64,000 nt of DNA from Salinivibrio sharmensis. Lineage in GTDB: Bacteria > Pseudomonadota > Gammaproteobacteria > Enterobacterales > Vibrionaceae. The notes under the pieces are model-generated. The model ran no database searches. It was not told where the DNA came from and saw only the letters and a list, made by a program, of their open reading frames with translations. Made by a program: the position numbers and the translations under genes. How positions within the stretch are numbered: the stretch's first letter is position 1; each line of letters starts with the position of its first letter. Positions 1 to 9,122 of this stretch are shown piece after piece. The stretch is taken from the NCBI RefSeq assembly GCF_001995985.1, contig NZ_MUFC01000005.1, positions 179,251 through 243,250 of the forward strand. The letters run 5' to 3'.

Positions 1-460
1 CGGCTTGTGTCAGGTCAGCCAGCTGGACCCTGAGCTAGGTGCAGTGGGGGAAGCCAGCGCCGGTGATCCTAGCCTGTTGCAGGCGGTATTGGCCGCGGAT
101 TGTGTCCCCATTATTAGCTCGATTGGCATCAGTGACCAAGGTGAGCTGATGAACGTCAATGCCGACCAAGCGGCGGTAGCGGTGGCAACCACGCTAGGTG
201 CTGAGCTGGTGTTGCTATCGGATGTCAGCGGCGTATTAGACGGCAAAGGGCACTTGCTGCCTTGCCTGACCGAGTTAGATGCGCAGCACTTGATGGAAAA
301 AGGCGTGATCACCGATGGCATGGTGGTCAAGGTCAACGCCGCTTTTGCCGCCGCCCGCGAACTGGGTAAACCGGTGGAGATTGCCACCTGGCGTTACCCA
401 GAAAAACTCACGCAACTATTCGATGGCCAGCAAATCGGTACCCGGTTTAGCGCCAGTTAA
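1..460 (+). CDS. argB: N-acetylglutamate kinase, 3' part (5' end outside window)
   Basis: About the last 152 residues of N-acetylglutamate kinase, which phosphorylates N-acetylglutamate in the second step of the acetylated arginine pathway in the cytoplasm. The amino-acid kinase fold is recognisable from the [12 protein letters not shown] segment, [10 protein letters not shown] and the late [11 protein letters not shown] segment, which in this family contribute to substrate and nucleotide binding. The usual length is near 257 residues, so roughly 105 N-terminal residues lie upstream of the window. A TTG at base 5 is in frame but is only a leucine codon inside the gene. argG follows 54 bp downstream on the same strand, which fits an arg operon that would be under ArgR control from a promoter outside the window. 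Confidence 0.93.
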   Translation, partial: GLCQVSQLDPELGAVGEASAGDPSLLQAVLAADCVPIISSIGISDQGELMNVNADQAAVAVATTLGAELVLLSDVSGVLDGKGHLLPCLTELDAQHLMEKGVITDGMVVKVNAAFAAARELGKPVEIATWRYPEKLTQLFDGQQIGTRFSAS

Positions 461-514
461 TAAGACGTATAACGACGCGACGAAACCGTCGATTTAGGAT
501 TTAAGGAGAGCAAG

Positions 515-1726
515 ATGAGCAAGGTAAATAAAGTTGTACTGGCCTATTCGGGTGGATTGGATACCTCGGCCATCATTCCATGGCTAAAAGAAAACTATGA
601 CTGTGAGGTGGTGGCCTTTGTTGCCGATGTCGGTCAAGGCGAACAAGAGCTCGAAGGCATTGAGCAAAAAGCGCTTGCCTCCGGGGCATCACAGTGTTTT
701 ATCGCCGATCTGAAACACGAAATGGTGGCGGAGTATATTTATCCCAGCCTGAAAACCGGTGCGGTGTATGAGGGTAAATACCTTCTAGGTACCTCGATGG
801 CGCGTCCGATCATTGCCAAAGCACAGGTGGAGTGCGCCCTTGAGGTTGGAGCGGATGCACTTTGCCACGGCTGTACCGGCAAGGGGAACGATCAGGTTCG
901 TTTTGAGAGCACCTTCTCCGCGCTGGCGCCGCAACTGAAAGTGATTGCGCCGTGGCGGGAGTGGGATCTCACCAGTCGTGAAGCCTTGCTCGATTACTTG
1001 GCCGCCCGTGATATTCCCTGTACAGCGAGCCTTGAGAAAATTTATTCACGTGATGCCAATGCTTGGCACGTCTCAACCGAAGGCGGTGTACTGGAAGATA
1101 CGTGGACTGCTGCCAACCAAGATTGCTGGGTATGGACAGTGGCACCGGAAGAGGCGCCCAATACGCCCGAGTTTGTCACCTTGGGAGTACAAAGTGGGGA
1201 AGTGGTCTCGGTTGATGGTGAGTCCATGTCACCTTATGACGTGCTGACGCTGCTGAACGACAAAGGCGCAGCCCACGGGGTAGGACGGATTGATATTGTT
1301 GAGAACCGTTTGGTGGGGATGAAATCCCGCGGCTGCTATGAAACCCCGGGGGGCACCATCATTATGGAAGCGCTGCGTGGTGTTGAGCAATTGGTGCTGG
1401 ATAAAGAGAGTTATCAGTTCCGTGAGGAGCTCGGTTTAAAAGCGTCTCACCTGATTTATGATGGGCGTTGGTTTACTCCGCTTTGCCAGTCGATTGTTGC
1501 CGCGGCTAATTCCCTCGCCGCGCCGGTAAAGGGCGAGGTGGTGATCAAGCTCTATAAAGGGCAAGCGACTGTGGTACAAAAGCGCTCGACCAATAGCCTG
1601 TATTCGGAAGACTTTGCCACCTTTGGTGATGATGATGTCTACGATCACAGCCATGCCGAAGGCTTTATCCGTTTGTATTCGCTGTCGAGCCGGATTCGGA
1701 CACTGAACAAACAAAAACAATCCTAA
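515..1726 (+). CDS. argG: Argininosuccinate synthase
   Basis: A 403-residue enzyme that condenses citrulline and aspartate with ATP to give argininosuccinate, the penultimate step of arginine synthesis. The N-type ATP pyrophosphatase loop AYSGGLDTS is at residues 10-18. The family segments [14 protein letters not shown] and [15 protein letters not shown] follow, and the length matches bacterial ArgG of the short class. ATG at 515 is preceded by the Shine-Dalgarno sequence AAGGAGAG. The gene lies between argB and argHA with short spacers, so all three are probably co-transcribed. No defect is visible. Confidence 0.97.
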   Translation: MSKVNKVVLAYSGGLDTSAIIPWLKENYDCEVVAFVADVGQGEQELEGIEQKALASGASQCFIADLKHEMVAEYIYPSLKTGAVYEGKYLLGTSMARPIIAKAQVECALEVGADALCHGCTGKGNDQVRFESTFSALAPQLKVIAPWREWDLTSREALLDYLAARDIPCTASLEKIYSRDANAWHVSTEGGVLEDTWTAANQDCWVWTVAPEEAPNTPEFVTLGVQSGEVVSVDGESMSPYDVLTLLNDKGAAHGVGRIDIVENRLVGMKSRGCYETPGGTIIMEALRGVEQLVLDKESYQFREELGLKASHLIYDGRWFTPLCQSIVAAANSLAAPVKGEVVIKLYKGQATVVQKRSTNSLYSEDFATFGDDDVYDHSHAEGFIRLYSLSSRIRTLNKQKQS

Positions 1727-1761
1727 TTAAAAAAGCATCGTGAGCAGTAAGGAGAGACAGC

Positions 1762-3642
1762 ATGGCATTATGGGGCGGACGCTTTAGTCAAGCAGCAGAC
1801 AAACGGTTTCAAGCGTTTAATGATTCACTGCGCTTTGACTATCGCCTAGCAGAGCAAGACATTGTGGGCTCCATTGCTTGGTCGAAAGCCTTGCGTTCAG
1901 TGGGCGTGCTGAGTGATGACGAGCAACAGCAATTGGAGCTCGCGCTCAATGAGCTCAAGTTGTCGGTGATGGAAAACCCCAAGCAAATCTTAAGCTCAGA
2001 GGCCGAAGACATTCACAGCTGGGTTGAGCAGCAACTGATCGACAAAGTCGGGGATTTGGGCAAAAAGCTGCATACTGGGCGTTCGCGCAACGATCAAGTC
2101 GCCACGGATCTCAAACTCTGGTGTCGCCAGCAAGGCCAGCAAATCTTGCTGTCTCTCGACAAGCTTCAGCAGCAGCTGGTGGATGTGGCCAGTCAGCACC
2201 ATGATACCGTGCTGCCCGGCTACACCCACTTGCAGCGTGCTCAGCCAGTGACCTTTGCCCATTGGTGTTTGGCCTATCTGGAGATGTTTGAGCGCGACAC
2301 CACCCGCTTACAAGATGCGCTTAATCGTCTGGATACCTGCCCGTTAGGATCCGGTGCGCTGGCGGGTACCGCGTACCCGATTGACCGCGATGCCTTGGCA
2401 CAACAACTGGGCTTCGAGCGGGCCACCCGTAATAGCCTTGACTCAGTCTCGGACCGTGATCATGTGATGGAAATGCTGTCTGCGGCGTCGGTTTCGATGC
2501 TGCATTTATCACGGATGGCTGAAGATATGATCTTCTATAACTCGGGCGAGTCTGGGTTTATCGAGCTGGCCGATACGGTGACATCAGGCTCATCGCTGAT
2601 GCCACAAAAGAAAAACCCCGATGCGTTAGAGCTTATCCGCGGCAAAACCGGCCGCGTGTATGGCACCTTGTCGGCGATGATGATGACAGTCAAAGCCTTG
2701 CCACTGGCCTACAACAAGGACATGCAAGAAGACAAGGAAGGGCTCTTCGATGCGATGGACACGTGGCATGACTGCTTGGATATGGCTGCCTTGTGTTTTG
2801 AAGGTATCACCATTCACAAAGACAAAACCTTGCAAGCGGCGCAGCAAGGGCATGCCAACGCCACTGAGTTGGCCGATTATTTGGTGAGTAAAGGGATCCC
2901 GTTCCGTGAAGCGCACCATATTGTGGGCGTGGCGGTGGTGTCTGCTATTGAGCAAGGCTGTGGACTCGAAGATTTACCGCTCGCCACCTTGCAGCAATTC
3001 TCACCGGTGATTGAAGACGATGTGTATGCCATGCTCACGATTGAATCCTGCTTGGCCCAACGTCGGGCACTCGGTGGGGTCGCGCCCGAGCAGGTTAGCT
3101 TTGCCATTCAAGAAGCGCAAAAGCGTTTGGATAAGCGCTTTACCCCTAAAGTCACGGTGCGCTCGGCAAGGCTCACCGACCTCGATACCATCGAAGGCAT
3201 GGTGGTGTACTGGGCGAAGCTGGGGGAGAACTTACCCCGTGATCGCCATGAATTGGTGCGCAATATTGGCCTGTTTGCGGTCTCCGAGCATCAAGGCGAT
3301 TTGACCGGCTGCGGCTCGCTGTATATTTACGACTCAGGGCTGGCAGAAATTCGCTCTTTGGGGGTTGAAGCAGGTTGGCAACGCCAAGGCCACGGTACCG
3401 CGTTGATGATGCACTTGATTAAAAAAGCCAAGCAGATGGCGATCGAGCAAGTCTTTGTTCTTACTCGGGTGCCCGAGTTTTTCACCCAATTAGGCTTTAC
3501 CCCGGTATCGAAATCGCAGTTGCCTGAGAAAGTGATGAAAGATTGTGAAATCTGTCCGCGCTTTCACGCCTGTGACGAAGTGGCTCTGACCTATAACATT
3601 GCTGGGCCGGCGACAATCTCGACCTTCTCTGCATTGGAGTAG
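1762..3642 (+). CDS. argH: Argininosuccinate lyase fused to a GNAT acetyltransferase (ArgHA)
   Basis: A 626-residue two-domain protein. Residues 1 to about 460 are argininosuccinate lyase, which splits argininosuccinate to arginine and fumarate; the fumarase-superfamily signature [11 protein letters not shown] is near residue 277. Residues about 465-620 are a GNAT acetyltransferase with the acetyl-CoA loop WQRQGHGT near residue 540 and a cysteine pair late in the domain ([10 protein letters not shown]). Such argH(A) fusions are known from Vibrio and Moritella, where the tail supplies N-acetylglutamate synthase activity for the first step of the same pathway. One polypeptide would therefore carry the first and last reactions. 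The start at 1762 has AAGGAGAG upstream. A hairpin terminator follows 55 bp after the stop. Confidence 0.96.
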   Translation: MALWGGRFSQAADKRFQAFNDSLRFDYRLAEQDIVGSIAWSKALRSVGVLSDDEQQQLELALNELKLSVMENPKQILSSEAEDIHSWVEQQLIDKVGDLGKKLHTGRSRNDQVATDLKLWCRQQGQQILLSLDKLQQQLVDVASQHHDTVLPGYTHLQRAQPVTFAHWCLAYLEMFERDTTRLQDALNRLDTCPLGSGALAGTAYPIDRDALAQQLGFERATRNSLDSVSDRDHVMEMLSAASVSMLHLSRMAEDMIFYNSGESGFIELADTVTSGSSLMPQKKNPDALELIRGKTGRVYGTLSAMMMTVKALPLAYNKDMQEDKEGLFDAMDTWHDCLDMAALCFEGITIHKDKTLQAAQQGHANATELADYLVSKGIPFREAHHIVGVAVVSAIEQGCGLEDLPLATLQQFSPVIEDDVYAMLTIESCLAQRRALGGVAPEQVSFAIQEAQKRLDKRFTPKVTVRSARLTDLDTIEGMVVYWAKLGENLPRDRHELVRNIGLFAVSEHQGDLTGCGSLYIYDSGLAEIRSLGVEAGWQRQGHGTALMMHLIKKAKQMAIEQVFVLTRVPEFFTQLGFTPVSKSQLPEKVMKDCEICPRFHACDEVALTYNIAGPATISTFSALE

Positions 3643-3696
3643 GGTGGCACTGTCTATAACCTGACGGTATAAGCGTTGTCGTTATTCCTCCCTTAG

Positions 3697-3727
3697 GCTG
3701 CGAGCTGATTAAGTCGCAGCTTTTTTT
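3697..3727 (+). terminator. Rho-independent terminator after argHA
   Basis: Stem GCTGCGA/TCGCAGC (3697-3703 and 3714-3720) with a 10-nt loop and seven T residues. It sits 54 bp after the argHA stop and would end the arg transcript before the phosphatase gene. Confidence 0.85.
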
Positions 3728-3788
3728 GTGTCCTCGTCATAAAAAGTTCATCAAAATTAGCTGCTTACAAATTGTTACATTGTACGGT

Positions 3789-3806
3789 TTGTCACAGAAG
3801 CGTCAC
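3789..3806 (+). promoter_or_regulatory. Putative Pho box upstream of alkaline phosphatase
   Basis: Two direct heptamers, TTGTCAC (3789-3795) and GCGTCAC (3800-3806), are separated by the AT-rich AGAA, giving the 11-bp period of PhoB sites (consensus CTGTCAT-N4-CTGTCAT). They lie about 50 bp before an alkaline phosphatase start, where PhoB activation under phosphate limitation would be expected. The match is imperfect and rests on inspection only. Confidence 0.5.
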
Positions 3807-3857
3807 GCGCAATGACCATCATGCCCGCGCATTCTCGTTAATAATGGAGACTTTGTG

Positions 3858-5324
3858 GTGAAGACAATCCTTACGGCCGCAGTGGCCTCAGCCTTAGTAG
3901 CGGCAACTGCGCACGCGGCAGTGCCTCAGCAAAACGACGTATGGTACCAAGACGCGCAAGCCGCCTTGGCGGCTGCTAAAGCGAACCCACCTATTACGGG
4001 CAAAGCCAAAAACGTGATCCTCTTTGTCGGTGATGGCATGAGTGTGGGGACAATCACCGCGGCGCGGATTTATCAGGGCCAGAAGCAAGGACAAACCGGT
4101 GAGGAAAACCGCCTTGGCATGGAAAGCCTGCCGCATGTTGCGCTAGCCAAAACCTATAACACTGACATGCAAACCCCTGACTCGGCTGGGACCGCCACCG
4201 CTATGGTCACTGGGGTGAAAACCAAAGCGGGGATCATCAGTGTTGACGATAATGTTCAGCGTGGTTTTTGCAGTACCGCCAAGGGTAACGAAGCAAAAAC
4301 CTTATTTGAAATGGCGGGCGAGAAGGGCAAAGCATTAGGTTTAATCTCAACCGCCCGTTTAACCCACGCCACCCCAGCCACCACCTACGCGCACAGTGCG
4401 GATCGCAACTGGGAGAACGATAGCAAGTTGCCCAACATTGCCAAAAACCAAGGCTGTACCGATATCGCCAGCCAGTTTGTCGACTTTGATGCTGGTGAGG
4501 GATTTCAGGTGGCTTTCGGTGGCGGACGGCGTGAATTTATTCCTGCCGATAGCGTCGATCCTGAGGGCAAAAAGGGCAAGCGTAAAGATGGACGCAACCT
4601 GATTGAGGCATGGCAAACCCGTCACCCTGATGGTCAATACATTTTCGATAAATCCGGTTTTGATGCCATCGATCCGGCGACCACCTCACGCGTGTTTGGT
4701 TTGTTTGAAAGCAGCCACATGAAATACGAAGCGGATCGCCGTGAAAGTCAAGATGAGCCATCATTGGCGGACATGACCAGCAAGGCGATCGATATGCTTA
4801 GCCGCAACAAAGACGGCTATGTGATGATGGTGGAAGCCGGACGTATCGACCATGCTCACCATGCGGGCAACGCTGCGCGAGCGTTAGAAGATACGTTGGC
4901 TTACGACGATGCCATTAAAGTGGCCTTAGCGAAAACCAACCCAGAAGATACCCTGATCATTGTCACCGCCGACCATGCCCATACCATGGTGATGAACGGT
5001 TACGCCGAGAGGGGCAATCCGATCCTGGGTTTATCGCGCCAAAAAGGGCGCTTGAATCAGGATGATTTTGGTAAAACCTATACCACCATCACCTATGGCA
5101 ACGGCCCGGGTGCGGTCAAAGGTGAGCGTGAAAACTTGCAAGAAGGGCAGGTGCGTGAGCTGGATTACAAACAGCAATCCTTGATTAAGCTCGGTTCGGA
5201 AACCCACTCCGGTGAAGATGTGGCCATCATGGCGCGTGGGCCGATGGCGTGGTTATTCCAAGGTGCCGTGGAGCAAAACTACATTTTCCATGTGATTAAC
5301 GAAGCCACGGATCTGGCCGATTAA
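3858..5324 (+). CDS. phoA: Alkaline phosphatase, exported
   Basis: An alkaline-phosphatase-superfamily protein of 488 residues that hydrolyses phosphomonoesters in the periplasm or outside the cell. A Sec signal peptide (about 20 residues, ending AHA) precedes the mature VPQQN start. The metal and nucleophile motifs are present: FVGDGMS, PDSAGTAT with the nucleophile Ser near residue 109, EAGRIDHAHHAG, TADHAHT and ETHSGED. GTG at 3858 is favoured over the adjacent in-frame GTG at 3855 because GGAGA at 3846-3850 is then 7 bp away. A Pho-box-like repeat lies upstream and a terminator follows. The gene symbol is given by family; the protein is not a close E. coli PhoA orthologue. Confidence 0.9.
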   Translation: MKTILTAAVASALVAATAHAAVPQQNDVWYQDAQAALAAAKANPPITGKAKNVILFVGDGMSVGTITAARIYQGQKQGQTGEENRLGMESLPHVALAKTYNTDMQTPDSAGTATAMVTGVKTKAGIISVDDNVQRGFCSTAKGNEAKTLFEMAGEKGKALGLISTARLTHATPATTYAHSADRNWENDSKLPNIAKNQGCTDIASQFVDFDAGEGFQVAFGGGRREFIPADSVDPEGKKGKRKDGRNLIEAWQTRHPDGQYIFDKSGFDAIDPATTSRVFGLFESSHMKYEADRRESQDEPSLADMTSKAIDMLSRNKDGYVMMVEAGRIDHAHHAGNAARALEDTLAYDDAIKVALAKTNPEDTLIIVTADHAHTMVMNGYAERGNPILGLSRQKGRLNQDDFGKTYTTITYGNGPGAVKGERENLQEGQVRELDYKQQSLIKLGSETHSGEDVAIMARGPMAWLFQGAVEQNYIFHVINEATDLAD

Positions 5325-5593
5325 TCGTCTTGATGGCTGGATGACCCGCGCTCTGGCGCGGGTTTTTTATTGCGCCGAAACGGATAAATCACTACATGCA
5401 GGGTGAGTAGTACACTGGCACTACCGGCGGCGAACAACAAGGCAATCGACTCCACCTGCTGTGGCGTGTCGGCATAGCCCCACCACCAAAGTGGCCAAAG
5501 TAGCGCGCACATGGCGGCCAGTTGTTTCATACAACGGGTACAGCGTCCTAGTTTTTGTTGCCAAATCGCGGACTGACAGTATTTGCAAGCCAT
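5321..5593 (-). CDS. DUF3624 family small membrane protein
   Basis: A 90-residue protein of the Vibrio-type DUF3624 family, of unknown function. It starts MACKYCQSAIW and has two CxxC-type pairs in the first 21 residues (C3/C6 and C18/C21), which could bind a metal such as zinc. Two hydrophobic segments follow at about residues 24-40 and 48-70, the latter before a basic patch. The 3' end overlaps the last 4 bases of the convergent phosphatase gene and contains that gene's terminator. The family call rests on the cysteine pattern and the tryptophan-rich first helix. Confidence 0.72.
   Translation of the reverse strand: MACKYCQSAIWQQKLGRCTRCMKQLAAMCALLWPLWWWGYADTPQQVESIALLFAAGSASVLLTLHVVIYPFRRNKKPAPERGSSSHQDD
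5345..5368 (+). terminator. Terminator after alkaline phosphatase
   Basis: Perfect stem CCCGCGC/GCGCGGG with a TCTG loop and six T residues, beginning 20 bp after the phosphatase stop. It lies inside the 3' end of the convergent DUF3624 gene, so the two genes share this sequence. Confidence 0.88.
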
Positions 5594-5651
5594 GCGTTTC
5601 TCTTGGTCGGTAGTAGCGATAGCTTATTGTGGCGCAGTGGGCCGCCGGATA

Positions 5652-5677
5652 CAAAAAAGCCCTCCAATCAGGAGGGC
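5652..5677 (-). terminator. Minus-strand terminator after the Lpd-like gene
   Basis: Read on the minus strand, stem GCCCTCC/GGAGGGC with a 5-nt loop is followed by six T residues. It is 78 bp downstream of the Lpd-like stop and separates that transcript from the DUF3624 gene. Confidence 0.8.
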
Positions 5678-5754
5678 AAAAAGGTAAGCAAGTGCTTGGG
5701 GAAGCAACAGGCAGTGCCTGTAAAGCGCCGAAAATCGGCGAAAAGGGCAGTGGA

Positions 5755-7206
5755 TTAGCAGCCTGGGCCACAGTCCATACAGTGTTTGATCATTTCAGGG
5801 CCGAGTTTGAGCTTGGCATTCACATCCCGCAGCGCGGTACGTACCCCTTCTTCAATCACTGGGTGATAGAAGGGCATATCCAACATTTGCGAAATGGTCA
5901 TTTGATTTTGATGTGCCCATGCCAACAAGTGGGCCAAGTGCTCAGCGTTCGGACCAATTATTTCAGCGCCAAGGAAGCGTCCAGTGCCTTGTTCGGCATA
6001 CACGTGTAACAAGCCTTTGTTGCGCAGCATCACCCGTGAGCGGCCTTGGTTTTCAAACGACACCACGCCGGTTTCAAAGCAGCCGCAGGGACCGAGACGG
6101 TCGGTAATTGCTTTGTAGCTTTCGCCCACCATCGCAATTTGCGGGTCGGAGAAGACCGCAGAGAGTTTGCTGCGGCGCAATCCGGCACGGATATCTTTAC
6201 CGCGTCCGGCGTTGTCACCGGCAATGCGCGCTTGGTCAGCCGCTTCGTGTAGCAACGGAATTTGGTTACTGGCATCACCGGCAATAAAAATGTGCGGCGC
6301 CGTGGTTTGCAGGGTGTAACTATCGGCAACCGGCACCCCGCGGGCATCCACTTTGATGCTGGTCGCGTCAAGGTTTAGCTTGTCGACATTGGGGCGACGA
6401 CCGGTGGCGGCAACCACATAGTCGACCCAGCGCAGTTGGCTCTCACCCTCTTTATCACGATAACGGATTTGCACCTTATCGCCTTCACGCACCATCTCTT
6501 CCACCTTGGCATCGGCGTCGAGATAAAACTCCTCACTGAAGGTGCGATTGGCATACGCCATGATGTCCGGATCGGTCAGCGGGCCCACTTGGCCGCCGAC
6601 GCCAAACATGGTCATCTCGACCCCGAGGCGGTGCAGCGCTTGTCCTAGCTCTAGGCCAATCACACCCGGGCCAAATACCGCAACCGAGTCAGGCAGATCG
6701 TCCCATTCAAAAATATCATCATTGACCACTAAACGATCGCCAAGGTGATCCCAAGCGGACGGCCAGCTTGGACGCGAACCTGTCGCGATCACGATGCGAT
6801 CAGCATGGATGGTGGTGTGATCGCCAACCATTAAGGTGTGATCATCCACAAAGCGCGCATAGCCGTCGATTTTGTCTTGAGCGGGAATGTCATCGACACT
6901 TTCCAGTACAAAGCCGACAAAACGGTCACGCTCGCGTTTCACCCGATCCATCACCTCACGGCCATTAATATCCGTGGTGCCGCCGGGATACACACCGAAG
7001 CCGGGTGCTTTGTCGATATGATGTGCCGCTTCAGCCGCCGCAATTAACAGTTTGGAAGGCATGCAGCCAACCCGCGCGCACGTGGTGCCATAGGGGCCGC
7101 CTTCAATCATCACCACGTTATCCGTATGCGCTTTGGCTGCGCGATAAGCACCGAGTCCGGCGGTTCCGCCACCAATCACAGCCACATCAACCGTTAATGT
7201 TTTCAT
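5755..7206 (-). CDS. Dihydrolipoamide-dehydrogenase-like flavoprotein disulfide reductase with Cys-rich C-terminus
   Basis: A 483-residue FAD-dependent pyridine-nucleotide disulfide oxidoreductase. It has the N-terminal FAD motif GGGTAGLGA (residues 12-20), the redox pair C43-x4-C48 in TCARVGCMPSK, a second dinucleotide motif FGPGVIGLELG, and a C-terminal H448-P-x-x-E-E453 dyad from the dimer interface. No pyruvate or oxoglutarate dehydrogenase genes are nearby, so a role in those complexes is unlikely. The last eight residues are C-M-D-C-G-P-G-C (Cys 476, 479, 483), reminiscent of the extra redox tail of high-molecular-weight thioredoxin reductases. It lies 52 bp downstream of the Prx-Grx gene on the same strand, so it may supply electrons to that peroxidase. 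This is inference; the true substrate is unknown. Confidence 0.85.
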   Translation of the reverse strand: MKTLTVDVAVIGGGTAGLGAYRAAKAHTDNVVMIEGGPYGTTCARVGCMPSKLLIAAAEAAHHIDKAPGFGVYPGGTTDINGREVMDRVKRERDRFVGFVLESVDDIPAQDKIDGYARFVDDHTLMVGDHTTIHADRIVIATGSRPSWPSAWDHLGDRLVVNDDIFEWDDLPDSVAVFGPGVIGLELGQALHRLGVEMTMFGVGGQVGPLTDPDIMAYANRTFSEEFYLDADAKVEEMVREGDKVQIRYRDKEGESQLRWVDYVVAATGRRPNVDKLNLDATSIKVDARGVPVADSYTLQTTAPHIFIAGDASNQIPLLHEAADQARIAGDNAGRGKDIRAGLRRSKLSAVFSDPQIAMVGESYKAITDRLGPCGCFETGVVSFENQGRSRVMLRNKGLLHVYAEQGTGRFLGAEIIGPNAEHLAHLLAWAHQNQMTISQMLDMPFYHPVIEEGVRTALRDVNAKLKLGPEMIKHCMDCGPGC

Positions 7207-7258
7207 TGCTTTCTCCTGGGAAAATAACGGGCGGCAAGGAGGCCGCCCAAACAGCGAA

Positions 7259-7990
7259 TTACTGATTCAAATAGGTGTCGAGCTCTTCACTGCCACCGAT
7301 GTGACGGCCACCGATAAATACTTGTGGCACGGTGGCGCGACCGCTCACTGCACGCAAAGAAACCGTGGTAGCATCTTTGCCAAGAATAATTTCTTCAAAC
7401 TGAAGACCTTCGTCGATCAGGGCTTGTTTGGCCTTGGCACAGAATGGGCAGCCTGGTTTGCTAAACACGGTGATCGAGTCTTGCAGTTTGTGCTCAGGGG
7501 CGATGTAGCCCAGCATGGTGTCGGCATCAGAGACTTTGAACGGGTCGCCCGGCTCGTTGGGTTCGATAAACATTTTCTCGACCACGCCGTTTTTCACTAG
7601 CATGCTGTAGCGCCATGAACGTTTGCCAAAGCCAAGATCGTTTTTGTCGACCAGCATGTCCATGCCATCGGTGAACTCGCCGTTACCGTCAGGCAGGACA
7701 TGAATGTTGTCAGCGTCTTGGTCGGCTTTCCACGCGTTCATCACAAAGGTATCGTTGACCGACACACAGACAATGTCATCAACGCCGTATTGTTGGAACA
7801 CCGGATATAGCTCGTTATAGCGCGGCAGGTGCGATGACGAACAGGTTGGGGTGAACGCCCCTGGCAGGCTGAATACAATTACAGTTTTATTGGCAAAGAT
7901 GTCATCGGTGGTAACGTCTTTCCACTGGTCGCCTTCGCGAGTGCGGAATGTTACTTGTGGTACTGGCTGACCTTCTTTTGTTGCTGTCAT
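7259..7990 (-). CDS. Peroxiredoxin-glutaredoxin fusion protein
   Basis: A 243-residue hybrid peroxidase. Residues 1 to about 160 are a Prx5-type peroxiredoxin with the peroxidatic cysteine C50 in PGAFTPTC. Residues about 173-243 are a glutaredoxin with active site C181-P-F-C184 and the TVPQVFIGG glutathione-binding segment. Family members reduce H2O2 and alkyl peroxides with glutathione through the fused Grx domain. The reading frame extends upstream, but the ATG at 7990 fits the family N-terminus and has AAGGAC 8 bp before it. The gene is divergent from oxyR, across an OxyR-type operator, and upstream of an Lpd-like reductase, so peroxide induction is likely. Confidence 0.94.
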   Translation of the reverse strand: MTATKEGQPVPQVTFRTREGDQWKDVTTDDIFANKTVIVFSLPGAFTPTCSSSHLPRYNELYPVFQQYGVDDIVCVSVNDTFVMNAWKADQDADNIHVLPDGNGEFTDGMDMLVDKNDLGFGKRSWRYSMLVKNGVVEKMFIEPNEPGDPFKVSDADTMLGYIAPEHKLQDSITVFSKPGCPFCAKAKQALIDEGLQFEEIILGKDATTVSLRAVSGRATVPQVFIGGRHIGGSEELDTYLNQ

Positions 7991-8080
7991 GGTGATGTCC
8001 TTTCTTGATTTAAGTTTGTGGGCGAATGTGTCGCCGCGTTTTGATGGGATCAGTATTACCGATTGCAATTGATAGCTCTA

Positions 8081-8117
8081 ATCGCTTAATGCTATGGTTT
8101 TGATAGCTATCCTCTAT
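8081..8117. promoter_or_regulatory. OxyR binding site between prx-grx and oxyR
   Basis: Four quarter-sites with exact 7-bp spacers: ATCG (8081), CTAT (8092), ATAG (8103) and CTAT (8114). The OxyR consensus is ATAG-N7-CTAT-N7-ATAG-N7-CTAT, so only one base departs. The site sits in the divergent promoter region of the two genes and ends 13 bp before the oxyR start, which suits activation of prx-grx and autoregulation of oxyR. Confidence 0.82.
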
Positions 8118-8130
8118 AGAAGAGACAAAG

Positions 8131-9039
8131 ATGAACATTCGTGACTTAGAGTACTTGGTCGCCTTGGCCGAACATCGACACTTTCGTAAAGCGGCCGAAG
8201 CCTGCTTTGTCAGCCAGCCGACCTTAAGCGGGCAAATTCGCAAGCTGGAAGATGAGCTGGGTGTGAGTTTGTTAGAGCGAACCAGCCGTCGTGTGTTATT
8301 CACCGATGCCGGTATGAGGTTAGTACAACAGGCACGTAACGTATTGAGGGAGGTCACAATTTTGACCGAATTGGCCAGTGAGCAAGGGGAAAGCATGACC
8401 GGCCCTTTGCATATCGGCTTAATCCCTACCGTCGGCCCTTACCTGCTGCCGAAAATTATCCCGCTACTGCGTGATCGTTTCCCTGAGCTGGAGCTGTTTA
8501 TCCATGAAGGTCAGACCCAGCAGTTAGTGCAGCAATTGGAAGAGGGCAAGCTCGATTGCATCATTTTGGCCTCTGTAGAAGAAACCCAGCATTTAAAAGA
8601 ACTGCCACTTTATGATGAGCCGATGCTGCTCGCGGTCAATGAAAAACACCGTCTCGCCGATTGTGCGGAAGTGGCTTTGGATGTGTTGCAAGGCGAAACC
8701 TTGTTAATGCTCGGCGATGGTCATTGCCTGCGCGATCAGGCGATGGGTTTTTGCTTTAAAGTGGGGGCGCGTGAAGATCAGCGCTTTCGCGCCACCAGTT
8801 TAGAAACCTTGCGCAACATGGTTGCGGCAGGGAGTGGGATCACCCTGCTGCCGCAGCTATCAGTGCCTGCCGATAAGCGAGATGGTGTGGTGTATATACC
8901 CACCACCTCACCAACCCCATCGCGACAAATCACCCTCGATTATCGTCCTGGCTCACCGCTACGAGGACGTTATGAGCAGTTGGCTGATGCTATCCATGAT
9001 CAAATGACCGCAGTGATGAGTGAACGTAATCACCACTAG
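8131..9039 (+). CDS. oxyR: Hydrogen peroxide sensor and regulator OxyR
   Basis: A 302-residue LysR-family regulator with an N-terminal winged helix-turn-helix (FRKAAEACFVSQPTLSGQIR, residues about 17-36) and a periplasmic-binding-like sensor domain. The two redox cysteines fall at C199 and C208 (GHCLRDQAMGFC), the same numbers as in E. coli OxyR, where their disulfide switches the protein to its activating form. The RFRATSLETLRNMV segment and GSGITLLP are also conserved. It is divergent from the Prx-Grx gene across an OxyR operator. A shared terminator separates it from mrcA. Confidence 0.97.
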   Translation: MNIRDLEYLVALAEHRHFRKAAEACFVSQPTLSGQIRKLEDELGVSLLERTSRRVLFTDAGMRLVQQARNVLREVTILTELASEQGESMTGPLHIGLIPTVGPYLLPKIIPLLRDRFPELELFIHEGQTQQLVQQLEEGKLDCIILASVEETQHLKELPLYDEPMLLAVNEKHRLADCAEVALDVLQGETLLMLGDGHCLRDQAMGFCFKVGAREDQRFRATSLETLRNMVAAGSGITLLPQLSVPADKRDGVVYIPTTSPTPSRQITLDYRPGSPLRGRYEQLADAIHDQMTAVMSERNHH

Positions 9040-9060
9040 CGGTTGGGCTTTGCGTTGCAA

Positions 9061-9093
9061 TAAAAAGCGCCCGCATGACGCGGGCGCTTTTTT
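9061..9093. terminator. Bidirectional terminator between oxyR and mrcA
   Basis: Perfect 8-bp stem GCGCCCGC/GCGGGCGC with a 5-nt loop, flanked by five A residues on the left and six T residues on the right. It can therefore act for both convergent genes. Confidence 0.9.
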
Positions 9094-9122
9094 CCGGTAT
9101 TAAGCATGGCAACGGAGCTGAG

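Noticed and set aside
7991..8068. Longer N-terminus of the Prx-Grx protein
   Set aside because: The extension would run through the OxyR promoter region, and the family begins at the ATG at 7990.
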